Below, piece after piece: positions 16,624 to 25,671 of a stretch of 64,000 nucleotides of DNA (position 1 is its first letter; every line of letters starts with the position of its first letter). Under the pieces are notes generated by a model. That model ran no database searches. It was given only the letters and a program-made list of their open reading frames with translations, and was not told the DNA's origin. The stretch is from CAJCJE01 sp036494465 (lineage in GTDB: Bacteria; Actinomycetota; Actinomycetes; Mycobacteriales; Pseudonocardiaceae), in NCBI GenBank assembly GCA_036494465.1, contig DASXOJ010000237.1, positions 17,632 to 81,631 of the forward strand, in the 5' to 3' direction. The position numbers and the translations under genes were made by a program.

Positions 16624-17619
16624 TTACTGGTTGTAGATACCGGGCTTGTATCTGGCGAGGTTGGCCGGCTCGCGGAACCATTCGATGGTTCGTTCGAGTC
16701 CGGCGTCCCTGGTGTGCTGCGGCTGCCATCCGGTGCGTTCGCGGAGCTTGCCCGCGTCCGCGATCAACCGCTGCACTTCCGAGTTCTTGGGTCGGATGCG
16801 TTGCGCGTCTTCGGTGATGTCGACGTCGCGGCCCATCAGCCGGGAGATGTCAGAAGCAACCTGGCCGACGGACACCTCCTCGCCGGTGCCTGCGTTGAAC
16901 AGTTCGCCGACAACCGAGGAGGCCGGTGCGGTGCCCACCGTCACGAATGCCGCCGCGGTGTCCTTGACGTAGAGGAAATCGCGGGTGGGGTCGAGGGCGC
17001 CGAGCTTGATCTCGCTCGCCCCCGCGGCGATCTGGCTGATCACGGTGGGGATGACCGCGCGCGCGGACTGGCGCGGTCCGAAGGTGTTGAACGGACGGAG
17101 TGTCACCGCGGGCACTCCGAAGCTGAGGTGGTAGCTCTCCACCAGCTTGTCCCCGCCCAGTTTCGACGCCGCGTAGGGCGACTGGGCCTGGAGCGGGTGG
17201 GTCTCGGCGATCGGCACGGTGCGGGCGGTGCCGTAGGTCTCCGAGGTGGAGGTGTGGATCAGGCGCGGGGTTTCGCTGGCGCGTACCGCGTCCAGGATGT
17301 TCATCGTGCCGATCACGTTCGTGTCCACATAGGAACGCGGCGCGCGGTACGAGTAGGGGATGGCGATCAGCGCCGCGAGGTGGTAGACGGCCTCGGCGTC
17401 GCCGACGAGTTCGGCCGCCGAGTGCTGGTCGCGCACGTCGCCGAGCACGACGTCGACCGACGCCATGACCTCGGCGGGCAGCGTGTCCAGCCACCCCCAC
17501 GAGCCGAACGAGTTGTACAGCACCATCGCCCTGACCCGGTGTCCGCGCTCGACGAGCGCCTCCACCAGGTGGGAGCCGATGAATCCCTCGGCTCCCGTCA
17601 CCGCGACTACCCCGGCCAT
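16624..17619 (-). CDS. LegB-like NAD-dependent 4,6-dehydratase/epimerase
   Basis: The ATG at 17619 follows GAGAGGAA and gives 331 residues. An alternative ATG at 17654 lacks a ribosome site. The Rossmann motif is GAEGFIG (about 10-16). TSTSETYGTARTVPI, HPLQAQSPYAASKLGGDKL (Y-x-x-x-K) and PFNTFGPRQSARAVIP are typical of the LegB / GDP-mannose 4,6-dehydratase-like extended SDR group. Such enzymes act on NDP-hexoses or UDP-N-acetylhexosamines. With the nucleotidyltransferase and second SDR downstream it forms a three-gene nucleotide-sugar module inside the operon. A plain C4 epimerase (the Uge3 role) is an alternative. Confidence 0.88.
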   Translation of the reverse strand: MAGVVAVTGAEGFIGSHLVEALVERGHRVRAMVLYNSFGSWGWLDTLPAEVMASVDVVLGDVRDQHSAAELVGDAEAVYHLAALIAIPYSYRAPRSYVDTNVIGTMNILDAVRASETPRLIHTSTSETYGTARTVPIAETHPLQAQSPYAASKLGGDKLVESYHLSFGVPAVTLRPFNTFGPRQSARAVIPTVISQIAAGASEIKLGALDPTRDFLYVKDTAAAFVTVGTAPASSVVGELFNAGTGEEVSVGQVASDISRLMGRDVDITEDAQRIRPKNSEVQRLIADAGKLRERTGWQPQHTRDAGLERTIEWFREPANLARYKPGIYNQ

Positions 17620-17648
17620 TTCGCGTTCCTCTCGTTGAACTCTGTTGC

Positions 17649-19154
17649 TCATTGACTGTGTTTGCTTGCCTTGCCGAGGACGAAGCCGCTGTGCGCGAGC
17701 AGCGCGGCGAGCAGACCGAGCGCGGCCAGCAACTGGATGCGCATCGCGATCGCCTGTGGATCGGCCAGCGCCAACAGGAATTCCGCGCCGAGCGCGGTCG
17801 CGCACCAGATCAGCACCCCGGTCGTGCCGGAGCAGGTCTGGGTGAGCAGGGCCAGGAACAGCGCGCCGCCGAGCACGACATAGCCAGCGAAGTCCAACAG
17901 GTCACTCCACTGTGGACCAGACCCGATCAGGGCCGCGACACCGATGACCGCTGCCATCAGTACGGTCGCCATGGCCAGGTATTCGCCGAGCGCCCTGGCC
18001 AGCACCAGCCGCGATCCGCCGCTGAACGCCTCAAGCCTGCGGGTGCGTTGCAGCAGCGTGAAGATCCGCCCCCGGTACCGGTAGAGCTGGAGTTCGGCCG
18101 CGCCCATCGACAGCGACAGCGGCAGCGTGCCGACCAGCGTGGTCGCGTCCGCGCCCCGGATGCCCGGGAACAGTCGCGGCGCGATCAGCGGAAACACCAA
18201 CAGCCCGATGACCAGCAGACCGAACAGCGAGTAGGGCGCCGCCGCCGTCAACTCGCCGGCGCGCACCAGCTTGCGGTGCGGTTTCGGCCGAGGCCAGCTC
18301 GTCTTCCAGACCGAGAACCCGATGGCCAGCAACAGGGTCGCGCCGAGCGCGAGCCACGCTGCCAGGTGCAGGTATTCCGGTCGGCCGAGTAACAGGTACG
18401 CGCCGGAGACCAGCACACCCGGCGCCAGCGCCACGCACAGCCACCGCTCCGCGCCCGCCACCAGCAACACCGTCGCGGCCAGCAGGTACGCGCCCTGCCC
18501 CACCGCGAACCACTGCACCGGCGTCGACTCGCCGGACAGCGTCGCGGTCAGCAGCACCACCGCGACCAGCACCAACCCGAACACGCCGAGCCCGGCGCGC
18601 AGCAGCCACCGCGAACCGTCGTCGTCGCGCCTGCTGCGCCGGGAATGCCCGAGGTAGGACAGGCCCTGGCTGGCAGGCCAGGACACCAGCATCGAGGTGA
18701 CCAGCAACAACAACGCGCCCCGGTCCACCATCAGCGCGGATGCCACCGGATAGCACAGCGCGGGCAACGCGAACAGCGCGCCGTGCAGCACGTGTTTGCC
18801 GATCGTGGTGTGCCACGGGTTCGGCGCTGGCGCTGGTTCGGCAGGCTGCCGTTTCGTCTGTCGGAACAGCTCCTCAGCCAGCGCGAACACGTCCGGGAAG
18901 CCATATTTGACGCGGGTCGACTGGTCGGAGAGACCGTCCATCTCCAGGCCCGCGGCGACCTCCAGCGGGTCGACCGCGTTGGCGCACAGCGGTTCGAACC
19001 GTTCCATCAGTTCGGTCAGTGGTTCGGCCAGGGTGAGCGCGCCCGACCACTGAGGGTTCGTGTAGGCGGTCGGCCCTTCCCCGGCCCTGCGTCTTCCTGG
19101 CTCGCTCAACTCGCCGGAGACCCGTTCGATCTCCGGCACGCTCCCCGCACTCAT
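17649..19154 (-). CDS. polytopic membrane protein of the exopolysaccharide operon (PelG-position)
   Basis: The 501-residue protein starts at ATG 19154, overlapping the PelF-type gene by ATGA. It has a soluble N-terminus of about 115 residues containing LEVAAGLEMDGLSDQ, YGFPDVFALAEELFRQ and a Pro/Ala linker. About ten to eleven hydrophobic spans follow (for example LHGALFALPALCYPVASALM). Its gene position corresponds to PelG, the membrane partner of PelF, and to the membrane half of fungal Gtb3. The sequence does not let me confirm homology with either. The likely task is polymer translocation across the membrane (inference). Confidence 0.75.
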   Translation of the reverse strand: MSAGSVPEIERVSGELSEPGRRRAGEGPTAYTNPQWSGALTLAEPLTELMERFEPLCANAVDPLEVAAGLEMDGLSDQSTRVKYGFPDVFALAEELFRQTKRQPAEPAPAPNPWHTTIGKHVLHGALFALPALCYPVASALMVDRGALLLLVTSMLVSWPASQGLSYLGHSRRSRRDDDGSRWLLRAGLGVFGLVLVAVVLLTATLSGESTPVQWFAVGQGAYLLAATVLLVAGAERWLCVALAPGVLVSGAYLLLGRPEYLHLAAWLALGATLLLAIGFSVWKTSWPRPKPHRKLVRAGELTAAAPYSLFGLLVIGLLVFPLIAPRLFPGIRGADATTLVGTLPLSLSMGAAELQLYRYRGRIFTLLQRTRRLEAFSGGSRLVLARALGEYLAMATVLMAAVIGVAALIGSGPQWSDLLDFAGYVVLGGALFLALLTQTCSGTTGVLIWCATALGAEFLLALADPQAIAMRIQLLAALGLLAALLAHSGFVLGKASKHSQ

Positions 19155-20623
19155 GCGATCTTCGCCCCCGCACGTACTTTCTTGTCCCCAGCCGACATCG
19201 GTCGTGCACCGAGACCCCGGTACAGCTCGTCGAACGTGCCGACGGCACGGTCGACGGTGAAGTACTCCAACACTCTCGCGCGCGCGGCCGCCCCCAGCCG
19301 TGCCCGCAAGACATCGTCGCCGAGGAGTTTCAGGCATGCCTTGGCCATCGCGGCCGGGTCCCGTGGCGGCACCACGATCCCGGTTTCGGCCACTGCCTCC
19401 GACACCCCGCCGACGTCGGTGGCGACACATGGGCGCCCGACCGTCATCGCCTCGATGACGGTGTACGGGAACCCCTCGGAAATGCTGGACAACACCACGA
19501 CGTGACCTGCCACGTAGGCGTCGCGGATCTCCTCGACCCGGCCCTCGAACGCGCACACGTCGCTGATGCCGAGTTCGGCGGCGAGCTTCTCGCACGCTTC
19601 CAGATACGGTTTGCCCCCGGCGGGCGTGCCGCCGAACATGCGCAGCCGCGCGTCGGGCATTTCCTTGTGCACGATGGCGAACGCGCGCAGCAGCGTCTCG
19701 ATGTCCTTGATCGGGTCGATCCGGCCGGCCCAACTCACGGTCGGAATCGCCGGCTCCGCTTCGACCTGCGGAAAGTCGTTCGGCTCCACTCCGTTGTAGA
19801 CGGTGCGGATGATCTCGTGACGGGCGCCGAGACGTTCCTCCCAGCGCGCGTTGTACATGTTCCCCGGTGCGATCATGCCGGACTCGGTGTAACCCAGCAC
19901 ACAAACCCGGCGGAAAAATGCAAGTTGCAAAGCCTTCACCGACCAGCGATAGGGATTTCCTCGATATCCCAGATATCTTTCCCGGAGGTAGACCCCGTGC
20001 TCGGTGAGCAGGATCGGGCTGCCGTACACCCATTTCGCGGTCAGCGCGGGTAAGACCGCGAGACCGTTCGCCACACAGTGCGACGCGCTGACCTCCACCG
20101 GCGGCGTGGCCAGCGGGCGTAACGCGTGCTCAAGCAGTTGTAAACCGAGCATGGCGTCGTGCACCGATGGCGCAGACAACTCGTCGGAGGAGTCGGCGAC
20201 CTGGTGGTGCCACGCCTCGGTCAACGCGCGCAACGCGTCCTCGCCGCGCATGGCCGCGGTCAGGTCTTCCTCCAGCGCGAATTCGAACACCCGCTGCAAC
20301 ACCGGGGGAAACCGGGTCTGGCCGAGCGGAGAGCTGTCCAGCAGCACATCAAGGAACTCGGTGATCAGCGGTGCGAACCGCCGGGCCGCGGTGCGACCGA
20401 ACCGGGGACCGCCGCGCGGCTGGCCCCACAACGGAATCATGGTCACCGAGCTGACGTTGCCCGGCAACGGCCAGGCAAGCTTCTCGTCACCCGTGCCCAC
20501 CAGGGCGACCAGCTGAAACGAGTAGTCCGACATACCTCGGACCAATTGATCGCACCACACACTCACCCCACCGTGACTGTGCGGATAGGTGCCTTCGGTC
20601 ATCAACGCGACGTCCATGATCAT
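19151..20623 (-). CDS. PelF-type GT4 glycosyltransferase
   Basis: The 490-residue protein is a GT-B glycosyltransferase of the PelF group. The N-terminus reads VALMTEGTYPHSHGGVSVWC, the characteristic start of PelF. LLTEHGVYLRERYLGY lies mid-protein, and the C-terminal donor domain has WAGRIDPIKDIETLLRAF and the E-x7-E motif EGFPYTVIE followed by ATDVGGVSEA. PelF polymerises UDP-linked N-acetylhexosamine; Pel and fungal galactosaminogalactan contain alpha-1,4 GalNAc. It is the first gene of the seven-gene operon, with a long palindrome just upstream (20641-20677). An alternative ATG lies at 20617. Third-position bias is relaxed around 19900-19990. Confidence 0.92.
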   Translation of the reverse strand: MIMDVALMTEGTYPHSHGGVSVWCDQLVRGMSDYSFQLVALVGTGDEKLAWPLPGNVSSVTMIPLWGQPRGGPRFGRTAARRFAPLITEFLDVLLDSSPLGQTRFPPVLQRVFEFALEEDLTAAMRGEDALRALTEAWHHQVADSSDELSAPSVHDAMLGLQLLEHALRPLATPPVEVSASHCVANGLAVLPALTAKWVYGSPILLTEHGVYLRERYLGYRGNPYRWSVKALQLAFFRRVCVLGYTESGMIAPGNMYNARWEERLGARHEIIRTVYNGVEPNDFPQVEAEPAIPTVSWAGRIDPIKDIETLLRAFAIVHKEMPDARLRMFGGTPAGGKPYLEACEKLAAELGISDVCAFEGRVEEIRDAYVAGHVVVLSSISEGFPYTVIEAMTVGRPCVATDVGGVSEAVAETGIVVPPRDPAAMAKACLKLLGDDVLRARLGAAARARVLEYFTVDRAVGTFDELYRGLGARPMSAGDKKVRAGAKIA

Positions 20624-20640
20624 GCGCCCCGTACTGGTTC

Positions 20641-20677
20641 AACAATGACGGCACGCGGCAATCGCGTGGGCATTGTT
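20641..20677. promoter_or_regulatory. interrupted palindrome at the start of the exopolysaccharide operon
   Basis: Outer arms AACAATG and CATTGTT (7 bp) enclose inner arms CACGCG and CGCGTG (6 bp) around a 5-nt core. The element ends 18 bp from the PelF-type start codon. In mRNA it would form a 13-bp-stem hairpin beside the ribosome binding region; in DNA it would be a strong dimeric operator. Either role would control the whole operon. Confidence 0.5.
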
Positions 20678-21558
20678 ACCCCGGCGGTCCAAGGCGAGCG
20701 CGCTTGGCCGTCCAATTCCACCCTTAACTCCGTTCACCGAAGCTCTTACCACATGGACATTTTTGATGAGTGGACCAGCGAGCGCTGAAGGCCACTTGAA
20801 GAAAGCAGGGATGTGTGCCGGTTGCCGGATGTCTTGGCCCCTTGGCTATCGCCGGGCGGGCTGATGTGTTACAGGGCGGTGAAACGGGCTATATCGACAC
20901 GATTTAGTCAAATTGGTGCGCCATTTCAACCACCCTATTTGGCCTAGTGGGACGCAACACGGTGTTACCGGTTGTGCGAACGCCTACTCAGAGTTGGCTC
21001 TAGATTCCAGAGACTATCGGTCATATCGCCCGATCTCCTGGCTAAAGTCGGCGCCGACGTGATGGTTCGTTGGCCGAACCGATACTGAGAGTAGAGATCT
21101 TGAACATCCGACTAGCCGTAACGCTCGGATAACGGTTGGCTGGGCAGATGGTGGGAGCGCAAGTCGATCAGCGTTTTTAGTCATGAATTCCGACAATGAC
21201 TGTCGCGAACAGAAGTTGAACAACGCTTCGTGATCGAGTAAATGGCCTGATCACAACGCATTTCGGTCCACTGAACGGACCAACGAGCCAATCCCGGGTT
21301 TGGGTGCCGGTTAACGGTGCGTAGGAATACCCGGTAATTTTTGGTCCGACCGCAAGTCGGACAGAGCCGTTCGAGTGGTTTTCCCGTTCGATACTTCGAC
21401 TTTTGTCGTATCTCGGCCGATCGGTGAAACACCCGCGCCCGTTCGGACGATGTGCACGGCGTATGTCGCCCGGCGGTGCGAACTGACCGCCTCGATCCCT
21501 CGTTCTCTCCCTGACTCCCCCATTCTTGCGGGAAGTCGTTGCCTGGAAAGGGTTCCCG
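20678..21558. other. 881-bp divergent control region of the exopolysaccharide locus
   Basis: No protein gene with proper codon bias is visible. The region is relatively A+T-rich and full of dyads: CCAAG-N9-CTTGG near 20687-20705, GGTTCG-TTGGC-CGAACC at 21064-21080, GGTCC-N7-GGACC at 21265-21281, and two hairpins at 21344-21362 and 21390-21412. The size is large for this compact genome. It suggests several transcription-factor sites and a long structured 5' leader for the deacetylase-like gene. Confidence 0.55.
21344..21412 (+). promoter_or_regulatory. two hairpins in the leader of the secreted deacetylase-like gene
   Basis: GTCCGAC-CGCAA-GTCGGAC (21344-21362) is a perfect 7-bp stem with a 5-nt loop. 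A second element at 21390-21412 pairs GATA with TATC and CGAC with GTCG around a TTTT loop, with a CTT bulge. Both lie 150-215 nt upstream of the GTG start. I do not recognise a named riboswitch class. Confidence 0.35.
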
Positions 21559-24500
21559 GTGAAGAAGTTCGCTGGTTGGTTGAAATATGGTGGATTAGCC
21601 ACCGCGGCGACGGTGGCCCTGATGTCGGTCATCACCGTCAATGCCTCGGCGGCAACCCCACAGACGCTGAACCTCAAGGTGCTGTTGATCGGCGGTGAGG
21701 CGGGCGACCCGACGACGGCGGCGTGGCAGTCCGCGCTCACCAGCCAGGGCGTGCCGTTCACCTCGGTCACCGCGTCCGGAAGCTACGGCAGTGAAACCGT
21801 CGCCCTGCCCACGTTGAGCAGTGGCAGTACCGGCGACTACAACGGCGTGATCTTCGCCGACTCGCCCGCGGCCTTCTCAGCGTCCGCGCTCACCGCGCTG
21901 AACTCCTACGAGAGCACCTTCCACGTCCGCCAGCTGGACGGTTACAGCTACCCGTTCCTCGGCGAGACCGACGCGACCGCCGGTGCCCTCGACGGCACCA
22001 CCGGCACGCTCACCGCGACCGCGCTCGCGCAGCTGCCCGAGTTGAAGGGCCCGATCCCGTTCGACACCGGCACCTACGGTTACCCGGCGACCACCAATTC
22101 GGGCGCGCCACTCACCCCCTGGCTGACCGACTCGGCGGGGCACGTGCTCGCGGGCGTCTACCAGCACCCCGGGTCCGACGCCCAGTCCGGCGTGTCGGAG
22201 TTGCAGCTCAACTTCGACTACAACAGCGCCAGCCTCCAGTTCCTGCTGCTCGCGCCAGGGCTGATCAACTGGGTCACCCAGAGCACGCACCTGGGCCTGT
22301 ACCGCAACTACTTCGGTGAGGACGTCGACGACGTCATGATCGCCGACAACGAGTGGAGCTCGCAGTACCAGTGCACGCCAGCGGCGACCGACCCGGTCGA
22401 CATCGGCTGCCCCGAACAGGCTCAGGGCAACCCCGCCTTCGGCCCGCCCGATCAGCAGATGACCGCGGCCGACGTGGCCTATGTCGCCAACTGGGAAGCG
22501 CAGACCGGCATCAAGCTGGAGTTCGCGTTCAACGCGGCGGGTGCCTGCTCCGCGCCGTCGACGACCACCGAATCGCACGCCAACTGCACCGGTAGCACCG
22601 TCGACAACGGCACCACCTACACCGACCCGGGTGTCGACGTCGACCCGAGCAACCCCAACGACGCCGACTACGTCAACGCGCTGATCGCCAACCAGGCCGA
22701 CTTCAACTGGATCACGCACACCTGGTCGCACCTCTACCTCGGCTGCAACGTCTGGCAGCCGCTGGCCACCAACACGCCGAGCGCGGCAGGCGGCGGTTCG
22801 ATGGCGGCGGGCACCTACACCTACGAGGTCACCGCGACGACGGCCTACGGCGAGTCCGAACCGTCAAACCCGCAGAACGTGACCGTCGGCGCCAACGGTG
22901 AAGCGGTGCTGAGCTGGCCGGACGCCACCAACGGTGGCGGACCCGGATTGTCCACTTTGGAGTCCGAGTTCTCCGGTGGCACCGGATTCTGGGGCTACAG
23001 CATCTACCGCGAGAACCCGGGCTCGTCCACCTTCGGCCTGGTCGGCCAGATCCCCGAGGACGCGACCGGCGCGCTGCCGACGTACTACTTCGTCGACAAC
23101 GGCAGCACCGCACCTGGCGCCGGACCGGAGACCACCGACTCGTACCCGACCGCGACCAACCCCGGCGTCGAGTGCGCAGGCGCAGGCGGCAACGACTGGA
23201 CCCCGGCCACCGCGACCGACCCGACCACCAGCATCGAGGGCCAGATCGGCCTCGACGTGGCGTTCGCCAAGAACAACGGCCTGACCAACTTCAACAGCAA
23301 CGCGGCCGTCACCGGTGAGCACTCCGGTCTGGAGAGCCCGAACATGCCCGCCGCCATGGCAGGCACCGGCATCCAGGTCTTCGGCTCGGACGGCTCGCGT
23401 CAGGCCGACACCTACACCATCTCCTCCGGCAGCAACGTCGCGCACGCCGCGCCGCGCTACCCGAGCAACATCTACTACAACGCGGCCAACTGGCCCGACG
23501 AGCTCAACGAGTACAACACCCTTTACGTGGCACCGAACGTGGCCATGGGCGACCCGCAGTACCCGAGCGAGACCGGACGCTGCGCGGCAAGCTCCGTCAC
23601 CACCTGCCTGACCGCGCCGGCCACCCAGTCCTCGTTGCTCGCCTCCGAGTCGCACATCATGTTGAGCCACGTGCTGGCCAACAACCCGCGCGTGGGCTAC
23701 GCGCACCAGTCCGACTTGATCGGGCCCGCCACACAGACAGTCAACGGCGTTACCGGTCAATATGGATACACGTTGATCGCATTGATCAACAGTATGCTCA
23801 GTCAATACAACAGCTGGTACACCGCGCCGTTGCAGCAGGTCACCGACGCGAGCGAGTCGCAGGCGCTGGCCGAGCAGTCGGCCTGGGCGGCGACGGAGTC
23901 CGCCGGCACCGTGACGGCGACCGAGCAGAACGGCAACGTCACCATCACCAGCAGCGGATCGGCGAACATCCCGGTGACCGTGCCGTCCGGCAGCGCCGTC
24001 AACGGCGCGGCCTTCGGCCAGTCCTACGGCGGCACGCTGTCGCAGTGGCTCCCGCTGAACAACGGTTCGACGACCATCACCGAGAGCGTCGCGCCGAGCA
24101 TCGTCAGCGGCGCGTCCGCCAACTCGATCGTCGGCGCACCGCTCAACTTCACGGTGTCCACCACCGGCGAGCCGACCCCGGCCCTGACCGAGACCGGCGC
24201 GCTGCCCGGCGGCATCGCCTTCACCGACAACGGTGACGGCACCGCGAAGATCGCGGGCACCGCAACGATCGGGACCGGTGGCAGCTACCCGATCACCATC
24301 AAGGCCACCTCCAGCGCGGGCAGCAGCACGCAGAGCTTCACGCTGACCAACGCGGAGGCGCCCAGCATCACCAGCCCGAACACGGCGACCTTCGTGGTCG
24401 GCAGCGCGGGCAGCTACGCGGTCACCACCACCGGCTATCCGGCCGCGACCGTGACCGAAACCGGCGCCCTGCCCAGCGGATTGAGCTTCACCGCCAAGCC

Positions 24501-25671
24501 TGACGGCACCGCCACCATCGCAGGCACTCCGGCAAGCGGCACGAACGGCACCTATCCGGTGGTGGTCAAGGCGACCAACGCATCGGGCAGCACCGCGACG
24601 CTCAACCTGTCCATCACGGTGCAGGCGGCATCGGGCCCGACGATCACCAGTGGCGCGGCCGCGTACTTCACGGTCGGCCAGGCAGGCGCGTTCGCGGTCA
24701 CCGCGACCGGCGCACCCGCCCCGGCGATCACCGAAACCGGCGCGCTGCCAGCCGGACTCACCCTCACCGACGAGGGCAACGGCACCGCGCTGTTGCAGGG
24801 CACGCCGACCGGAACCGGCGGCACGACCAACCTCACCATGGCCGCGACGAACACGTCGGGCACCACCACCCAGCAGTTCTCGCTGATCGTGGACGCGGCA
24901 CCGGCCTTCACCAACGCGGCCACGTCCACCTTCGCCACCGGCAGCGCGGGCAGCTTCGCGGTCACGACGACGGGCTACCCGACGTCCACGATCACCGAGT
25001 CCGGCGCACTGCCCTCGGGCCTCACCTTCACCAACAAGGGTGACGGCACCGGCACCATCGCGGGGACGCCGGCTGCGTCCACCGGTGGCGCGTACAGCGT
25101 GACGCTGACCGCGGCGAACGGGATCAGCACGGCGAGCAAGCCACTGGCCATCACGGTGAACCAGGCACCCGCCATCACCAGCAAGTCCTCGGTCAACGGC
25201 TCGACGTTCCACTCGCTCAACTTCCCGATCACCGCGACCGGCTACCCGAAGCCGACCATCACCGAGTCGGGTGGCCTCCCGTTGGGCGTGCGGTTCAGCG
25301 GTGGTGCCAACGGCTCGGCGACGATCAGCGGCACGCCGATCCTGCCCGGCACGTACAAGGTGACCATCACCGCGAAGAGCGCGGCGGGCACGGTGACCCA
25401 GGGGCTGACGATCAGCATCGCGTTCGCCCTCAACAGCAGCACCCCGGCAGGCGGCGCGGGCCAGCCCAAGGCGGGCTCCACCTCGACCGGCAAGACCGGC
25501 AGCACGCCGACCGGTTCGACCGGCAAGACCGGCAGCACCTCAACCGGCTCGGCCAAGGGCGGTTCGACCGGTGGCAAGCCCAGCGGGAAGCCCACCAGCC
25601 ACCCGTTCGGGCCGCCGACCCCGATGCCGCCGAGCCACTACGTCTGGCGGTACCTGGAGTTCATTTTCTGA
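21559..25671 (+). CDS. secreted Agd3/CE18-like polysaccharide deacetylase with Ig-like repeats
   Basis: The GTG at 21559 follows GGAAAGG and opens a signal peptide (KKFAGWLKYGG, hydrophobic core, NASA); the product has 1370 residues. Residues about 40-800 resemble the Agd3-type deacetylase. An N-terminal Rossmann-like part is followed by the acidic metal motif ED255VD257D258 (FGEDVDDVMI) and the His motif H387-T-W-S-H391. An FN3-like segment (about 403-490) is inserted after the second motif. Five Ig-like repeats of 85-90 residues follow (about 845-1288; DNA 24091-25422). The tail is a Gly/Ser/Thr/Lys-rich linker with GKTGST units, ending in HYVWRYLEFIF. The role inferred is N-deacetylation of a hexosamine polymer outside the cell. 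It is divergent from the PelF operon. Confidence 0.78.
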   Translation: MKKFAGWLKYGGLATAATVALMSVITVNASAATPQTLNLKVLLIGGEAGDPTTAAWQSALTSQGVPFTSVTASGSYGSETVALPTLSSGSTGDYNGVIFADSPAAFSASALTALNSYESTFHVRQLDGYSYPFLGETDATAGALDGTTGTLTATALAQLPELKGPIPFDTGTYGYPATTNSGAPLTPWLTDSAGHVLAGVYQHPGSDAQSGVSELQLNFDYNSASLQFLLLAPGLINWVTQSTHLGLYRNYFGEDVDDVMIADNEWSSQYQCTPAATDPVDIGCPEQAQGNPAFGPPDQQMTAADVAYVANWEAQTGIKLEFAFNAAGACSAPSTTTESHANCTGSTVDNGTTYTDPGVDVDPSNPNDADYVNALIANQADFNWITHTWSHLYLGCNVWQPLATNTPSAAGGGSMAAGTYTYEVTATTAYGESEPSNPQNVTVGANGEAVLSWPDATNGGGPGLSTLESEFSGGTGFWGYSIYRENPGSSTFGLVGQIPEDATGALPTYYFVDNGSTAPGAGPETTDSYPTATNPGVECAGAGGNDWTPATATDPTTSIEGQIGLDVAFAKNNGLTNFNSNAAVTGEHSGLESPNMPAAMAGTGIQVFGSDGSRQADTYTISSGSNVAHAAPRYPSNIYYNAANWPDELNEYNTLYVAPNVAMGDPQYPSETGRCAASSVTTCLTAPATQSSLLASESHIMLSHVLANNPRVGYAHQSDLIGPATQTVNGVTGQYGYTLIALINSMLSQYNSWYTAPLQQVTDASESQALAEQSAWAATESAGTVTATEQNGNVTITSSGSANIPVTVPSGSAVNGAAFGQSYGGTLSQWLPLNNGSTTITESVAPSIVSGASANSIVGAPLNFTVSTTGEPTPALTETGALPGGIAFTDNGDGTAKIAGTATIGTGGSYPITIKATSSAGSSTQSFTLTNAEAPSITSPNTATFVVGSAGSYAVTTTGYPAATVTETGALPSGLSFTAKPDGTATIAGTPASGTNGTYPVVVKATNASGSTATLNLSITVQAASGPTITSGAAAYFTVGQAGAFAVTATGAPAPAITETGALPAGLTLTDEGNGTALLQGTPTGTGGTTNLTMAATNTSGTTTQQFSLIVDAAPAFTNAATSTFATGSAGSFAVTTTGYPTSTITESGALPSGLTFTNKGDGTGTIAGTPAASTGGAYSVTLTAANGISTASKPLAITVNQAPAITSKSSVNGSTFHSLNFPITATGYPKPTITESGGLPLGVRFSGGANGSATISGTPILPGTYKVTITAKSAAGTVTQGLTISIAFALNSSTPAGGAGQPKAGSTSTGKTGSTPTGSTGKTGSTSTGSAKGGSTGGKPSGKPTSHPFGPPTPMPPSHYVWRYLEFIF

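Noticed and set aside
14227..17655. 1142-codon plus-strand ORF
   Set aside because: It lies antisense to the exopolysaccharide operon genes, all of which have clear family motifs. High G+C makes such long antisense frames common; the translation is Arg/Glu/Val-rich and has no recognisable domain.
22864..25212. 782-codon minus-strand ORF
   Set aside because: Antisense shadow of the deacetylase-like gene. Its sequence is low-complexity Arg/Gly/Ala and mirrors the Ig repeats.
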